IMG/VR virus record: IMGVR_UViG_3300046741_000008
Location: 1-56,043 of that record
Origin: a virus
DNA length: 56,043 nucleotides
Reading direction: 5' to 3' (one strand)
The notes under the pieces were generated by a model. It searched no databases. It was given only the letters and a program-made list of their open reading frames with translations, and was not told the origin of the DNA. A program made the translations under genes and the position numbers. The stretch's first letter is position 1. The number at the start of each line of letters is the position of its first letter. Of the stretch, positions 13,911-21,438 are shown piece by piece.

Positions 13911-14686
13911 ACCGCGTCGAGTACCTGACCGACCCGGCCCTCGGGACCAAGGCCACAAATTTCATGCAGATCCTGGGCGAGTGCTGCCCGGTGCCGTTTT
14001 CTGCTGTGGAGGCACCAAGCAGTCCCGAGGTGACGCTGATGGTATGCGGCCCAGGCGCCCCCTCACGGCTGGCCATCGCGAACGCCCACCGCGCTAAGGG
14101 CGGCCGGGTGGTGATCTGGGACGGCGGCTACTTCCGGGCACCAGGCTACTGGCGCACCAGCGCCGACCACGAGCACCCACAGCACCTGCTGGACCGCGCG
14201 CCGGCGGACAAGTCGAGATTCGCCGCGCTGAAGATCCAGCTTCGCAACGACTTCAACCCGAAGGGCCACATCATCCTGGTCGGCCTGGGCCCGAAGACCC
14301 GCGACATCATGGACGTGAAGGACTGGGAGGCGCGCAAGCTGTGCGAGCTGCGCCAGCGCTTCCCCAAGGCGAGGATCATCTTCCGACCCAAGCCTAAGAG
14401 GCCGCATCCGGTGCTCAATATTCCGGTCTCCAAAGATGTGCCCATCGAGCAGGTGCTCAGGGGTGCGGCGCTGGTGGTGTGTAAGCATTCAAATTGTGGT
14501 GTCGACGCTGTGGTTGCCGGGATTCCATTCGAGACGGAAGATGGGGCCGCCAAGTGGCTGGATGGCAAGGCCTACACGCCGGCCAATCGCCTGGAGTTCC
14601 TGCAGCGCCTGGCCTGGTTCATGTGGCGTTCGGACGAAGCGCCTCAGGCGTGGACAATGGTGGCCAGAATGTTGGAGACGCCATGA
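13907..14686 (+). CDS. Putative glycan-transfer protein, GT-B-like (259 aa)
   Basis: ATG at 13907 overlaps the previous stop. Blocks GGRVVIWDGGYFRAPGYWR, HIILVGLGPKTRDIMDVKDW, KARIIFRPKPKRPHP and VVCKHSNCGVDAVVAGIPFE follow the order of a nucleotide-sugar-binding domain like those of capsule-type transferases. It shares general architecture with the gene at 11262 (RPHP/RPKP strand, then a small-residue loop). No secretion signal is seen, so it is probably cytoplasmic. The call is by fold-level resemblance only. Confidence 0.55.
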   Translation: MNRVEYLTDPALGTKATNFMQILGECCPVPFSAVEAPSSPEVTLMVCGPGAPSRLAIANAHRAKGGRVVIWDGGYFRAPGYWRTSADHEHPQHLLDRAPADKSRFAALKIQLRNDFNPKGHIILVGLGPKTRDIMDVKDWEARKLCELRQRFPKARIIFRPKPKRPHPVLNIPVSKDVPIEQVLRGAALVVCKHSNCGVDAVVAGIPFETEDGAAKWLDGKAYTPANRLEFLQRLAWFMWRSDEAPQAWTMVARMLETP

Positions 14687-15201
14687 AGGTTCACATTGGA
14701 TGCGGCCGGCACGTTCTCGACGGCTGGGTCAACGTCGACACCCAGCGATCGCCCAAGGCCGCCCGCGCTCCGGACGTGATTGGCGACGCGCTGAGTATCC
14801 CGCTTCCTGACGGGTGTGCATCCGAGGTGATGGCCATTCACCTCCTGGAGCACCTCGCGGCCTGGCAGGTACCAAAGGCCCTGGCCGAGTGGCACCGCCT
14901 GCTCAAGCCTGGCGGCCTGCTGGTATTGGAAATGCCGGATGTCGTGAAGTGCGCCAAAAACCTGGTCAAGCTGATCGAGAAGGGCGACGAGAAGACGCTC
15001 AACTCCCAGGCGATGCACGGCCTCTACGGCGATCCCAGCATGGAAGATCCGTGGATGCTTCACCGGTGGGGGTGGACTCCAAAGACCCTGATACCGGTCC
15101 TGAAGCGCGCCGGCTTCGGACTCTTCAAAGAGCGGCCGACGCAGTGGCATGGCATCGGCAAGGCGCACCGGGATTTCCGCATCGAGTCGAGGAAGGTATG
15201 A
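14683..15201 (+). CDS. SAM-dependent methyltransferase (172 aa)
   Basis: ATG at 14683 overlaps the previous stop. The opening MKVHIGCGRHVLDGWVNVD is a typical motif I plus motif II of small class I methyltransferases (GCG loop, then W-x-N-x-D). MAIHLLEHLAAWQVPKALAE and HRLLKPGGLLVLEMPDV match motifs IV and post-IV. The C-terminal MLHRWGWTPKTLIPVLKRAG is common in methyltransferases found with glycosyltransferases. Length is usual for the group. The substrate could be a sugar or a glycan-bearing acceptor; not determinable here. Confidence 0.8.
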   Translation: MKVHIGCGRHVLDGWVNVDTQRSPKAARAPDVIGDALSIPLPDGCASEVMAIHLLEHLAAWQVPKALAEWHRLLKPGGLLVLEMPDVVKCAKNLVKLIEKGDEKTLNSQAMHGLYGDPSMEDPWMLHRWGWTPKTLIPVLKRAGFGLFKERPTQWHGIGKAHRDFRIESRKV

Positions 15202-15884
15202 GCCTCCTGAACATCTTTACCGGGCACGAAGACCGCGTCGCAATCGGAACCCACGTCTTCGTGCAGTCGGTGCTGGACCACGCCAAGAGCCCGGTGTCGA
15301 TCGCGCCCATCACTCGCATCGCTACGCCTGGCCACTCCGAGGGCTCGAATGCCTTCACCGCACGCAGGTTCCTGGTGCCCCATGCCATGGGCCGCTGCGG
15401 CTTTGCGCTGTTCTGCGACGGCGCCGACATGCTCGCCCGGGCCGACATCAACGAGGTGCTGCAGTACGCCAGCCACCGGCACGCCGTGATGGTGGTCAAG
15501 CATCACTACAAGACCCGCAACGTCCGCAAGTACCGCGGCACGGCCATGGAATCCGACAACGAGGACTACGAGCGCAAGCAGTGGGCCGCCGTGATGTTGT
15601 TCAACTGCCGTCACCCGGTCTGGATCGACGTGACGCCCGAGTTCGTGAAGAAGACGCCAGTCATCGACCTGCTGCAGTTCCGGTTCCTGCCCGAGGAGCT
15701 GATCGGGGAACTGCCGATGGAGTGGAACTGGCTGGCCGACGAGCACGGCGAGAACCAGGCGGCGAAACTCCTGCACTTCACGGCCGGCGTCCCGGCCATC
15801 CCTGCGCATGCATCCGGGCCGATGGCCGACGAGTGGATCGCCACCCGGGCGCGCGCAATGTCAGCAACAGGAGGCGCATCATGA
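15198..15884 (+). CDS. GT-A (GT8-like) glycosyltransferase-type protein (228 aa)
   Basis: ATG at 15198 overlaps the previous stop. The block GRCGFALFCDGADMLARADI contains a D-x-x-D metal-site-like motif (CDGADM) of GT-A enzymes. Further on, WAAVMLFNCRHPVWIDVTPE and the C-terminal AKLLHFTAGVPAIPAHASGP fit GT8-like transferases, in which the late histidine/threonine region binds the donor. The lysine-rich segment KHHYKTRNVRKYRGTAM lies between them. It closes the six-gene cluster and probably acts on the same acceptor as the others, by inference. Confidence 0.65.
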   Translation: MSLLNIFTGHEDRVAIGTHVFVQSVLDHAKSPVSIAPITRIATPGHSEGSNAFTARRFLVPHAMGRCGFALFCDGADMLARADINEVLQYASHRHAVMVVKHHYKTRNVRKYRGTAMESDNEDYERKQWAAVMLFNCRHPVWIDVTPEFVKKTPVIDLLQFRFLPEELIGELPMEWNWLADEHGENQAAKLLHFTAGVPAIPAHASGPMADEWIATRARAMSATGGAS

Positions 15885-16312
15885 GCTCAACGCAAGAACA
15901 CCCCCGCCCGGCCTGGATCCACCCGGAGCACCCTGGAATCGGCTGCAGCACCAGCCTGAAGCGCCTGGAGGGCACCGAACCAGAGGTCGGCGGCGTGATC
16001 ATCTTCTTCCCCAGCGGCCTGTTCCATGACATCAGCTGGCGCGCCGTGCAGCACATTACCCCAACGAAGGAAGCGGCGGTTCGCTTCGTCGGCCAGATCG
16101 TCGAGGACCTGAACAAGAAGGCAGCTCGAGCAGAAGGCCCAGCCCGCGAAGCCATCGAGCAGGACTTGGCCCGCACGAACTGGGTCAGCGTCACCGCAGC
16201 GGTGCAGCGGGTGATCATGGACTGGAACGACAAGCTGTCCACCGCCATCAGTGCCAAAATGGCCCAGCAGTTCGGCGGCAACCCCTGGCCCCCGAAGCAC
16301 CGAACCCACTGA
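15881..16312 (+). CDS. Hypothetical protein before the terminase genes (143 aa)
   Basis: ATG at 15881 overlaps the previous stop. The protein starts MSSTQEHPRPAWIHPEHPGI and is mostly helical afterwards, ending with NDKLSTAISAKMAQQFGGNP. No domain is recognised. It is the last gene in the four-base-overlap series and is followed by a separate ribosome site for the terminase small subunit. Confidence 0.65.
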   Translation: MSSTQEHPRPAWIHPEHPGIGCSTSLKRLEGTEPEVGGVIIFFPSGLFHDISWRAVQHITPTKEAAVRFVGQIVEDLNKKAARAEGPAREAIEQDLARTNWVSVTAAVQRVIMDWNDKLSTAISAKMAQQFGGNPWPPKHRTH

Positions 16313-16330
16313 CCTGAGAGGAACCCGGCC

Positions 16331-16864
16331 ATGCCGATCCTGAAGAACGCCAAGCACGAGAGATTCGCCCGCGAGTACGTCACAGACCGCAACGGCACAC
16401 AGGCTGCCATCAGGGCCGGTTACTCGAAGCGGAGCGCAGCCGAGCAGGCTTACGATCTCCTCAGGAACCCTCAGATAGCCTCCAGGGTCGATGAACTGAG
16501 CCAGCGCACCCTGCGCCAAGCTGACATCACAGCCGAACGCGTCATGCTGGAACTGGCACGCCTGGCCTTCGCTGACGAGCGCAAGTTGTTCGACGAGAAG
16601 GGCGTGCTCAAGGCCCCTCACACCCTCGACGACGACACCGCAGCCGCTATCTCATCCATGGAGTTCGCTGAACCGGCGAAGGGTAAGAAGCAGGGCGCTG
16701 TGCGCCGCGTGCGCTTGGCGGGTAAGGAAGCCGCTCTACGCATGCTGGCCCAGCGCTTCAAGCTGATCGGCAGCGAGGCGGACGAGGCGCTGAACAACCT
16801 GGCGATGTCCTTCGCCGAGAAGGTTGCAGCGGCCCGCGCACGCCGCAAGGACGAAAGCAAGTAG
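16331..16864 (+). CDS. terS: Terminase small subunit (177 aa)
   Basis: Residues 5-60 (NAKHERFAREYVTDRNGTQA, AIRAGYSKRSAAEQAYDLLR, NPQIASRVDEL) match the N-terminal helix-turn-helix of the Terminase_2 family, which binds the packaging site in the phage genome. The rest is helical and would form the oligomerisation ring. The C-terminal tail is basic (KVAAARARRKDESK). It lies directly upstream of a small gene and TerL, the usual order. Ribosome site GAGGAA precedes the ATG. Confidence 0.9.
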   Translation: MPILKNAKHERFAREYVTDRNGTQAAIRAGYSKRSAAEQAYDLLRNPQIASRVDELSQRTLRQADITAERVMLELARLAFADERKLFDEKGVLKAPHTLDDDTAAAISSMEFAEPAKGKKQGAVRRVRLAGKEAALRMLAQRFKLIGSEADEALNNLAMSFAEKVAAARARRKDESK

Positions 16865-17039
16865 TCAGAAATCCCGGCCACCACCGACGGCGACGAAAAA
16901 TCACGCAAGTTCACGTGGCAGAAAACCGCGCAGACTCACTACGCGCCGCTGGGCCGAACTGAACAAAGCACCGTCTGAGGCCGAAAAGGCGCGATTGGCA
17001 GACAATCCGACCACCACCAACCGTTCACCCGGAGGCCTC

Positions 17040-17300
17040 ATGAAGCCCACCAAGCCAGGCAACCACCTGATCGACCCGCAGCGCATCCGCGCGCTGGGCA
17101 CCGGCATCGGCCAGAGCCAGCAGCGCAGCAAGACCACCGGCGGCATGCGAGCGCAGAAGGTCGCTGACATGATGACGCCGAAGGTTCGGAGCATCGCCGC
17201 CCCGGGCTACCCGCCCGTCGATCCGATGATGGCCGACATCCGGCAGGACTATCCCGGGCTGGACGCCGCGCTTCCGGTCAACGGCGACGTTCCCTGCTGA
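17040..17300 (+). CDS. Hypothetical protein between TerS and TerL (86 aa)
   Basis: ATG at 17040 is preceded by a strong GGAGG four bases upstream, which fixes the start. An in-frame extension to 16824 would run inside TerS. The 86-residue product (MKPTKPGNHLIDPQRIRALG) is basic at first and proline-rich later (VRSIAAPGYPPVDPMMADIR). It overlaps TerL (TGATG). The 175 bases before it (16865-17039) hold no convincing gene. Function unknown; packaging context. Confidence 0.7.
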   Translation: MKPTKPGNHLIDPQRIRALGTGIGQSQQRSKTTGGMRAQKVADMMTPKVRSIAAPGYPPVDPMMADIRQDYPGLDAALPVNGDVPC

Positions 17301-18838
17301 TGGGAACAGCTGGCGCCCAGGCCAGCGCGCCGATGAGCGAGCGCCAGCAGATTGAGGCCGCGCTCGCGGAGATAGCCGATCGGTTCGTCGAATACGAGTT
17401 CGACCCGCTCGGCTTTGTCATGTGGGCCTTCCCCTGGGGCGTGCCTGGTACTGACCTCGAGGGTGAGGATGGGCCGGAGCAGTGGCAGATCGACCAGCTC
17501 ACCCGCATTGGGGACAAGCTGCGCGCTGGCGCCGACCTCGGGGCGGTGCTCAAAGAGGACATCAGCGCCGGCCACGGCGTCGGCAAGAGCGCCGAGGTTG
17601 CGTGGCTGATCCTCTGGGCCATGTCCCGCGAGGACACCCGAGGCGTCGTGACGGCGACCACGGCCACGCAGCTCAAGACGAAGACCTGGGCCGAGCTGGC
17701 CAAGTGGTATCAGCTCTACGTGGCGAAAGAGCTATTCACGCTCACCACGGAGTCGCTTTACTCGGCTGACCCTGACCACGCCAAGACGTGGCGGATCGAC
17801 GCGGTGCCGTGGTCGGTGTCGAACACCGAGTCGTTCGCCGGCATGCACAACAAGGGCAAGCGCATCCTGCTGATCTTCGACGAGGCCTCAGGCATCGACG
17901 ACAAGATCTGGGAGGTCGCCGAGGGCGCGCTTACCGACGCGAAGACGCAGATCGTCTGGTGCCGCTACGGCAACCCGACGCAGACCACCGGCGAGTTCCA
18001 CAAGCGCTGCACGCGGCCGAAGCCTGGCATCAACGAGTACCACCGGGTCGACAGCCGCACGGTCAGGTTCACGAACAAGAAGCAGATCCAGGCGTGGGTC
18101 GACGAGTACGGCGAGGACAGCGACTTCGTGCGCGTGCGCGTCAAGGGCCAGTTCCCGCGGGCCGGCGCATCCAACTTCATCAGCCCGGAGCTGGTGGAGA
18201 ACGCGCGCCGCCGTCGCGTGCCGCGCATGGCTTGGCAGGCCTATCCCATCATCCTGAGCGTCGACCCGGCTCGCTTCGGCGACGACTGGAGCGTCATCAC
18301 GATACGCCAGGGCCTGAAGGTCCACTACCAGGTGTCGATGTGGGGGTTCGACGGGCCGGAGCTGGCTGGCCGCATCTGGGAGCTGCTCCAGAAGCTGGAG
18401 AACGTTTCGTGCATCGTCTACGACGCCAACGGAAACGGGGCCGACCTCGACAGCGCGCTGAGGCGCATGCCGGGCCTACCGCCGCTCGTGCCGGTGATGT
18501 GGGGCGTGCCGGCCAAGGACGACAAGCAGTATTTCAACCAGCGCAGCGAGTGCTGGGGAAAGATGCGCGACTGGATGAAGGACGGTGAGGTGCCCGACGT
18601 CGACGAGCTGGCCGATGAGCTGACGAGCATGGACTACGGCTACGACGCGCTGTTTCGCATCCAGTTGGTCAGCAAGCAGGACATGAAGCGCGAGGGGAAG
18701 AAGTCGCCCGATCACGCCGACAGCCTGGCGTTGAGCTTCATCCCGGAGCTGATGGATCGCAAGATCGTCTCGGCCAAGGCCAGGCCGGTGCGCAGCCGCA
18801 AAATCGTTTGGTCCGGCAACGGGCTCGGAGTAGGATGA
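17300..18838 (+). CDS. terL: Terminase large subunit (512 aa)
   Basis: This is the DNA-packaging motor. The ATPase domain has Walker A at residues 89-97 (SAGHGVGKS), Walker B at 189-195 (ILLIFDE with Asp194-Glu195), and a coupling region after it. The RNase H-fold nuclease domain shows the first acidic strand at 318-330 (ILSVDPARFGDDW, Asp322), a second at about 372-380 (IVYDANGNG, Asp375) and a late acidic site in PDHADSLALSF (about 475-485). Length is normal for the family. ATG overlaps the preceding stop. The packaging strategy (headful or cos) cannot be told from sequence alone. Confidence 0.95.
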   Translation: MGTAGAQASAPMSERQQIEAALAEIADRFVEYEFDPLGFVMWAFPWGVPGTDLEGEDGPEQWQIDQLTRIGDKLRAGADLGAVLKEDISAGHGVGKSAEVAWLILWAMSREDTRGVVTATTATQLKTKTWAELAKWYQLYVAKELFTLTTESLYSADPDHAKTWRIDAVPWSVSNTESFAGMHNKGKRILLIFDEASGIDDKIWEVAEGALTDAKTQIVWCRYGNPTQTTGEFHKRCTRPKPGINEYHRVDSRTVRFTNKKQIQAWVDEYGEDSDFVRVRVKGQFPRAGASNFISPELVENARRRRVPRMAWQAYPIILSVDPARFGDDWSVITIRQGLKVHYQVSMWGFDGPELAGRIWELLQKLENVSCIVYDANGNGADLDSALRRMPGLPPLVPVMWGVPAKDDKQYFNQRSECWGKMRDWMKDGEVPDVDELADELTSMDYGYDALFRIQLVSKQDMKREGKKSPDHADSLALSFIPELMDRKIVSAKARPVRSRKIVWSGNGLGVG

Positions 18839-18888
18839 CGGCGCAAGTTGCATGGGTGTTCCTCGCGAAGTTGGCCGCAAGGCCTTGG

Positions 18889-18913
18889 CCCCGCCCCGGC
18901 GGGGTTTCCTTTT
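18889..18913 (+). terminator. Rho-independent terminator after TerL
   Basis: CCCCGC pairs with GCGGGG across a four-base loop and is followed by TTTCCTTTT. It lies 51 bases after the TerL stop, in the only gap above 300 bases in the genome (18839-19191). Confidence 0.65.
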
Positions 18914-18957
18914 GGTACGATGGCCGCGCTGGTCATGCTGGGCCGATCGGCGGCGAG

Positions 18958-19048
18958 GATGGTCGAGTGGGTGCGCAACGCCCTGCTGTCCTCGCCGGGG
19001 CCTGGTTGGCTGGCGAAAGGTGACGCTGTCGCCTGGTGTTCGACCATC
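18958..19048 (+). ncRNA. Structured RNA-like element between two terminators
   Basis: GATGGTCGA (18958-18966) is perfectly complementary to TCGACCATC (19040-19048) and would close a 91-base domain, with three more wobble pairs inside. Within it are further short helices: GGGTG with CGCCC (loop CGCAA), and GGCGA with TCGCC. An alternative pairing, GGCGAGGA with TCCTCGCC, also exists. It sits between the TerL terminator and a second terminator at 19066. This could be a small RNA or a processing element. A short frame starting at 18922 crosses it but looks non-coding. Confidence 0.35.
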
Positions 19049-19065
19049 AAAACGGCAGCCCTGAG

Positions 19066-19102
19066 ACCCGCCACGGAGCAATCCAAGGCGGGTTTCTTGT
19101 TT
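19066..19102 (+). terminator. Second terminator upstream of the portal gene
   Basis: ACCCGCC (19066-19072) pairs with GGCGGGT (19087-19093), loop 14 bases, followed by TTCTTGTTT. A further perfect palindrome CCCCGCGCGGGG follows at 19106-19117. The two terminators would isolate the 91-base structured element as its own transcript. Confidence 0.55.
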
Positions 19103-19117
19103 CAGCCCCGCGCGGGG

Positions 19118-19123
19118 CACAAT
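19118..19123 (+). promoter_or_regulatory. Possible -10 element upstream of the portal gene
   Basis: CACAAT lies six bases before an ATG at 19130 that opens a 35-codon frame overlapping the portal start. Since two terminators precede it, some promoter for the portal transcript would be expected here. No good -35 is visible, so this is tentative. Confidence 0.25.
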
Positions 19124-19191
19124 TCACCCATGCAGCAAGTCCTGCGGGGTTCCGTCCAGATGCTGCCCGTTGACAACTCCGGGGCATCTCC

Positions 19192-21435
19192 ATGGCATCA
19201 CCTCTTGTTCGCCAACTTGGCCTTCAGGCCCTTCTGAAGCGCGACGCGGCCGAGCCGCCGGCACCACAGGACATCTCGCAGGACGTGTGGCCAGCCCTGG
19301 CCGGGCACGTGCGGGCAGCCTGGGGCCGCAACAAGCTGGCGAAGCAGCAGGTTGATCTGCACTTGCTCGATTGCCTGCGGGCGCGGCGCGCGGTGTACTC
19401 TCCGGCGCAGATCAGCGTGATCCAGCAGGCCGGCGGCGGGGCGAACATCGTCTTTACCAAGCTGACAGAGACGAAGTGCCGAGCCGGCTCCGCGTGGATC
19501 CGAGACATCGTGCTGCCGGTGGGCGAGCGGCCGTGGGGGCTGGAGCCGACGCCGATCTCTGAGCTGCCCAAAGAGCTGATGGACATGATCGCCAACAAGG
19601 CAGAGCAGCAGGCGCAAGAGGTCATGGTTGCTCAGTACCAGCAGGCCCAGCAGCAGACGCCTGACGGGCAGGTGGTGCCAACGCCGGTGATGAGCCCGCA
19701 GGACTTCAAACAGAAGGTTTTCGAGTTGAAGGACAAGCTGCGCACCGAATGCGAGGCCCGCGTCACGAAGCTGGCCGATATCCGCGCTAAGCGCATGGAG
19801 CGCCAGATCGACGACCGGCTGGCCGAGGGTGGCTGGGCTGAGGCTATGGACGCCTTCGTCGAGGACTTCGTGACCTACCCAGCGGCCATCATGAAGGGGC
19901 CGGTGTACCAGCGAGTGCAAACCCTGACGTGGGAATCCGGCTGGGTGCCTAAGGTCAGCAACGACCCGAAACAGTGCTGGGAGCAGGTCAGCCCGTTCGA
20001 TGTCTACCCGGCGCCGAGCGCCAAGGATGCGCAGAAGGGCGACTTCATCGAGCGCATGCGGCTGTGGCGAAACACGCTGTTCGACCTGAAGGGGCTGCCC
20101 GGCTTCCAGGACGATCAGATCGACAAGGCCCTGCGCGACTACAGCGGCGGCCACCTCGAAGGCTGGCTGTGGACCGAGGCCGAACGCCAGCGCTTGACGC
20201 AGGAATCCATGTACATGTGGCTGAGCCCCCCCGGGGTGATCGACGCCCTGAACTACTGGGGCGCGGTGCCGGGCTGGCAACTGATGTCCTGGGGCGTTGA
20301 GGGCATCGACGAGCCGACTCGGGACTACGAGTGCAATGTGATCCTGATCGGGCGATACGTGGTCTATGCCGCGCTGAACAGCGACCCGCTTAGCGCGCGC
20401 CCGTACCGCAAGGCCTGCTACGACGAGATCCCTGGTGCGTTCTGGGGCTGCTCAGTGCCCGACCTGGCCGGAGACTGCCAGAAGTTTTGCAACGCCATCG
20501 CCCGCGCCATGGCCGACAACCTATCGATGGCCAGCGGCCCACAGGTCTGGGTGCACGCCGACCGCTTCGCCGACGGCGAGAACAGCATCGAGCTGTACCC
20601 GTGGAAGGTCTGGCAGCTCAAGAGCGACCCCACGCAGGGCGTGAACCCCGGCATCGGCTTCTTCCAGCCGCCCGACAACAGCGCCAACCTGAACGCGGCC
20701 TATGAGAAATGGGAGATGCGCGCGGACGATGCGACCGGCATCCCTCGCTACACCTACGGCAACGAGCGCGTCGGGGGTGCTGGGGACACGGCCTCGGGCC
20801 TTGCCATGCTGCTCAACAGCGCCGCCAAGGGCCTGCGCCGGGCTATCAGCAACATCGACATGCACGTCATCGGGCCGAACATCTTCTCGACGTTCGTGAA
20901 CGAGATGCTCTACAACCCGGACGAGAGCATCAAGGGCGACTGCAAGGCTGTTCCACGTGGAGCAGCCGCGATCCTGATCAAGGACAGCGCGCAGCAGCGG
21001 CGCATCCAGTTCCTGGGCATGACGGCCAACCCGATCGACATGCAGATCATCGGCGTCAAGGGCCGGGCCGCGGTGCTGCGCGAGGTGGCCAACAGCATGG
21101 AGCTAGACACCGACGCCATCGTGCCGAGCGAGGAGCAGCTTGAGCAGCAGCAGGAGGCGGCGGCACAAGCTCAGGCCCAGCAGCAGCAGGCGATGATGCA
21201 GGCCGAGGGCGCCAAGATGCAGGCCGAGCAGCAGGGCCAGATGGCGATCGAGCAGCAGAAGATCCAGGGGCAGAAGGAAATCGCCCAGATGAAGGGTGGC
21301 GCTGCCCAGCAGGACGTGATGACGACCCTGATCGCCGACATCGTGAAAGCGAATCTCGCCAGCAAGAGCGGGGCGGAGCAGCCACAGGCGATCATGCCGA
21401 AGACCGGTCTTGAGGTCGCCCGCTCGGCGGTCTGA
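19192..21435 (+). CDS. Portal protein (747 aa)
   Basis: The length and position after TerL, together with the block FQPPDNSANLNAAYEKWEMR, then GIPRYTYGNERVGGAGDTAS and GLAMLLNSAAKGLRRAISNI, identify a podovirus-type portal. The last motif (TASGLxMLxxxA) is a common portal signature. The dodecameric portal forms the DNA channel at one capsid vertex and docks TerL. The C-terminal 110 residues are glutamine-rich coiled coil (runs of Q, A and E from about 643), probably the barrel/crown region. ATG at 19192 has only a weak ribosome site (GGGG eight bases upstream). Confidence 0.9.
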   Translation: MASPLVRQLGLQALLKRDAAEPPAPQDISQDVWPALAGHVRAAWGRNKLAKQQVDLHLLDCLRARRAVYSPAQISVIQQAGGGANIVFTKLTETKCRAGSAWIRDIVLPVGERPWGLEPTPISELPKELMDMIANKAEQQAQEVMVAQYQQAQQQTPDGQVVPTPVMSPQDFKQKVFELKDKLRTECEARVTKLADIRAKRMERQIDDRLAEGGWAEAMDAFVEDFVTYPAAIMKGPVYQRVQTLTWESGWVPKVSNDPKQCWEQVSPFDVYPAPSAKDAQKGDFIERMRLWRNTLFDLKGLPGFQDDQIDKALRDYSGGHLEGWLWTEAERQRLTQESMYMWLSPPGVIDALNYWGAVPGWQLMSWGVEGIDEPTRDYECNVILIGRYVVYAALNSDPLSARPYRKACYDEIPGAFWGCSVPDLAGDCQKFCNAIARAMADNLSMASGPQVWVHADRFADGENSIELYPWKVWQLKSDPTQGVNPGIGFFQPPDNSANLNAAYEKWEMRADDATGIPRYTYGNERVGGAGDTASGLAMLLNSAAKGLRRAISNIDMHVIGPNIFSTFVNEMLYNPDESIKGDCKAVPRGAAAILIKDSAQQRRIQFLGMTANPIDMQIIGVKGRAAVLREVANSMELDTDAIVPSEEQLEQQQEAAAQAQAQQQQAMMQAEGAKMQAEQQGQMAIEQQKIQGQKEIAQMKGGAAQQDVMTTLIADIVKANLASKSGAEQPQAIMPKTGLEVARSAV

Positions 21436-21438
21436 CGC

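Noticed and set aside
16865-17039. A small gene between TerS and the 86-residue protein
   Set aside because: Short frames exist, but none has both a ribosome site and plausible protein composition; the GGAGG site belongs to the gene at 17040.
18940-19060. A tRNA gene in the structured gap
   Set aside because: A GTTCGA stretch and several stems suggested a tRNA, but there is no 7-base acceptor stem with proper D, anticodon and T arms and no CCA-type end.
19170-19198. TTGACA before the portal gene as a strong promoter
   Set aside because: The -35 is perfect, but the hexamer at 17 bases (TGGCAT) lies inside the coding start and matches poorly, so it would start transcription within the gene.
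18922-19237. A protein-coding gene across the gap between TerL and portal
   Set aside because: The open frame crosses two terminator-like hairpins, overlaps the portal start and has no ribosome site. The structure of the RNA looks more meaningful than the peptide.
19198-20280. Long minus-strand open frame opposite the portal gene (360 codons)
   Set aside because: It is the complement of a well-supported portal gene, with arginine/proline/histidine-rich shadow composition and no ribosome site. GC-rich genomes often show such frames.
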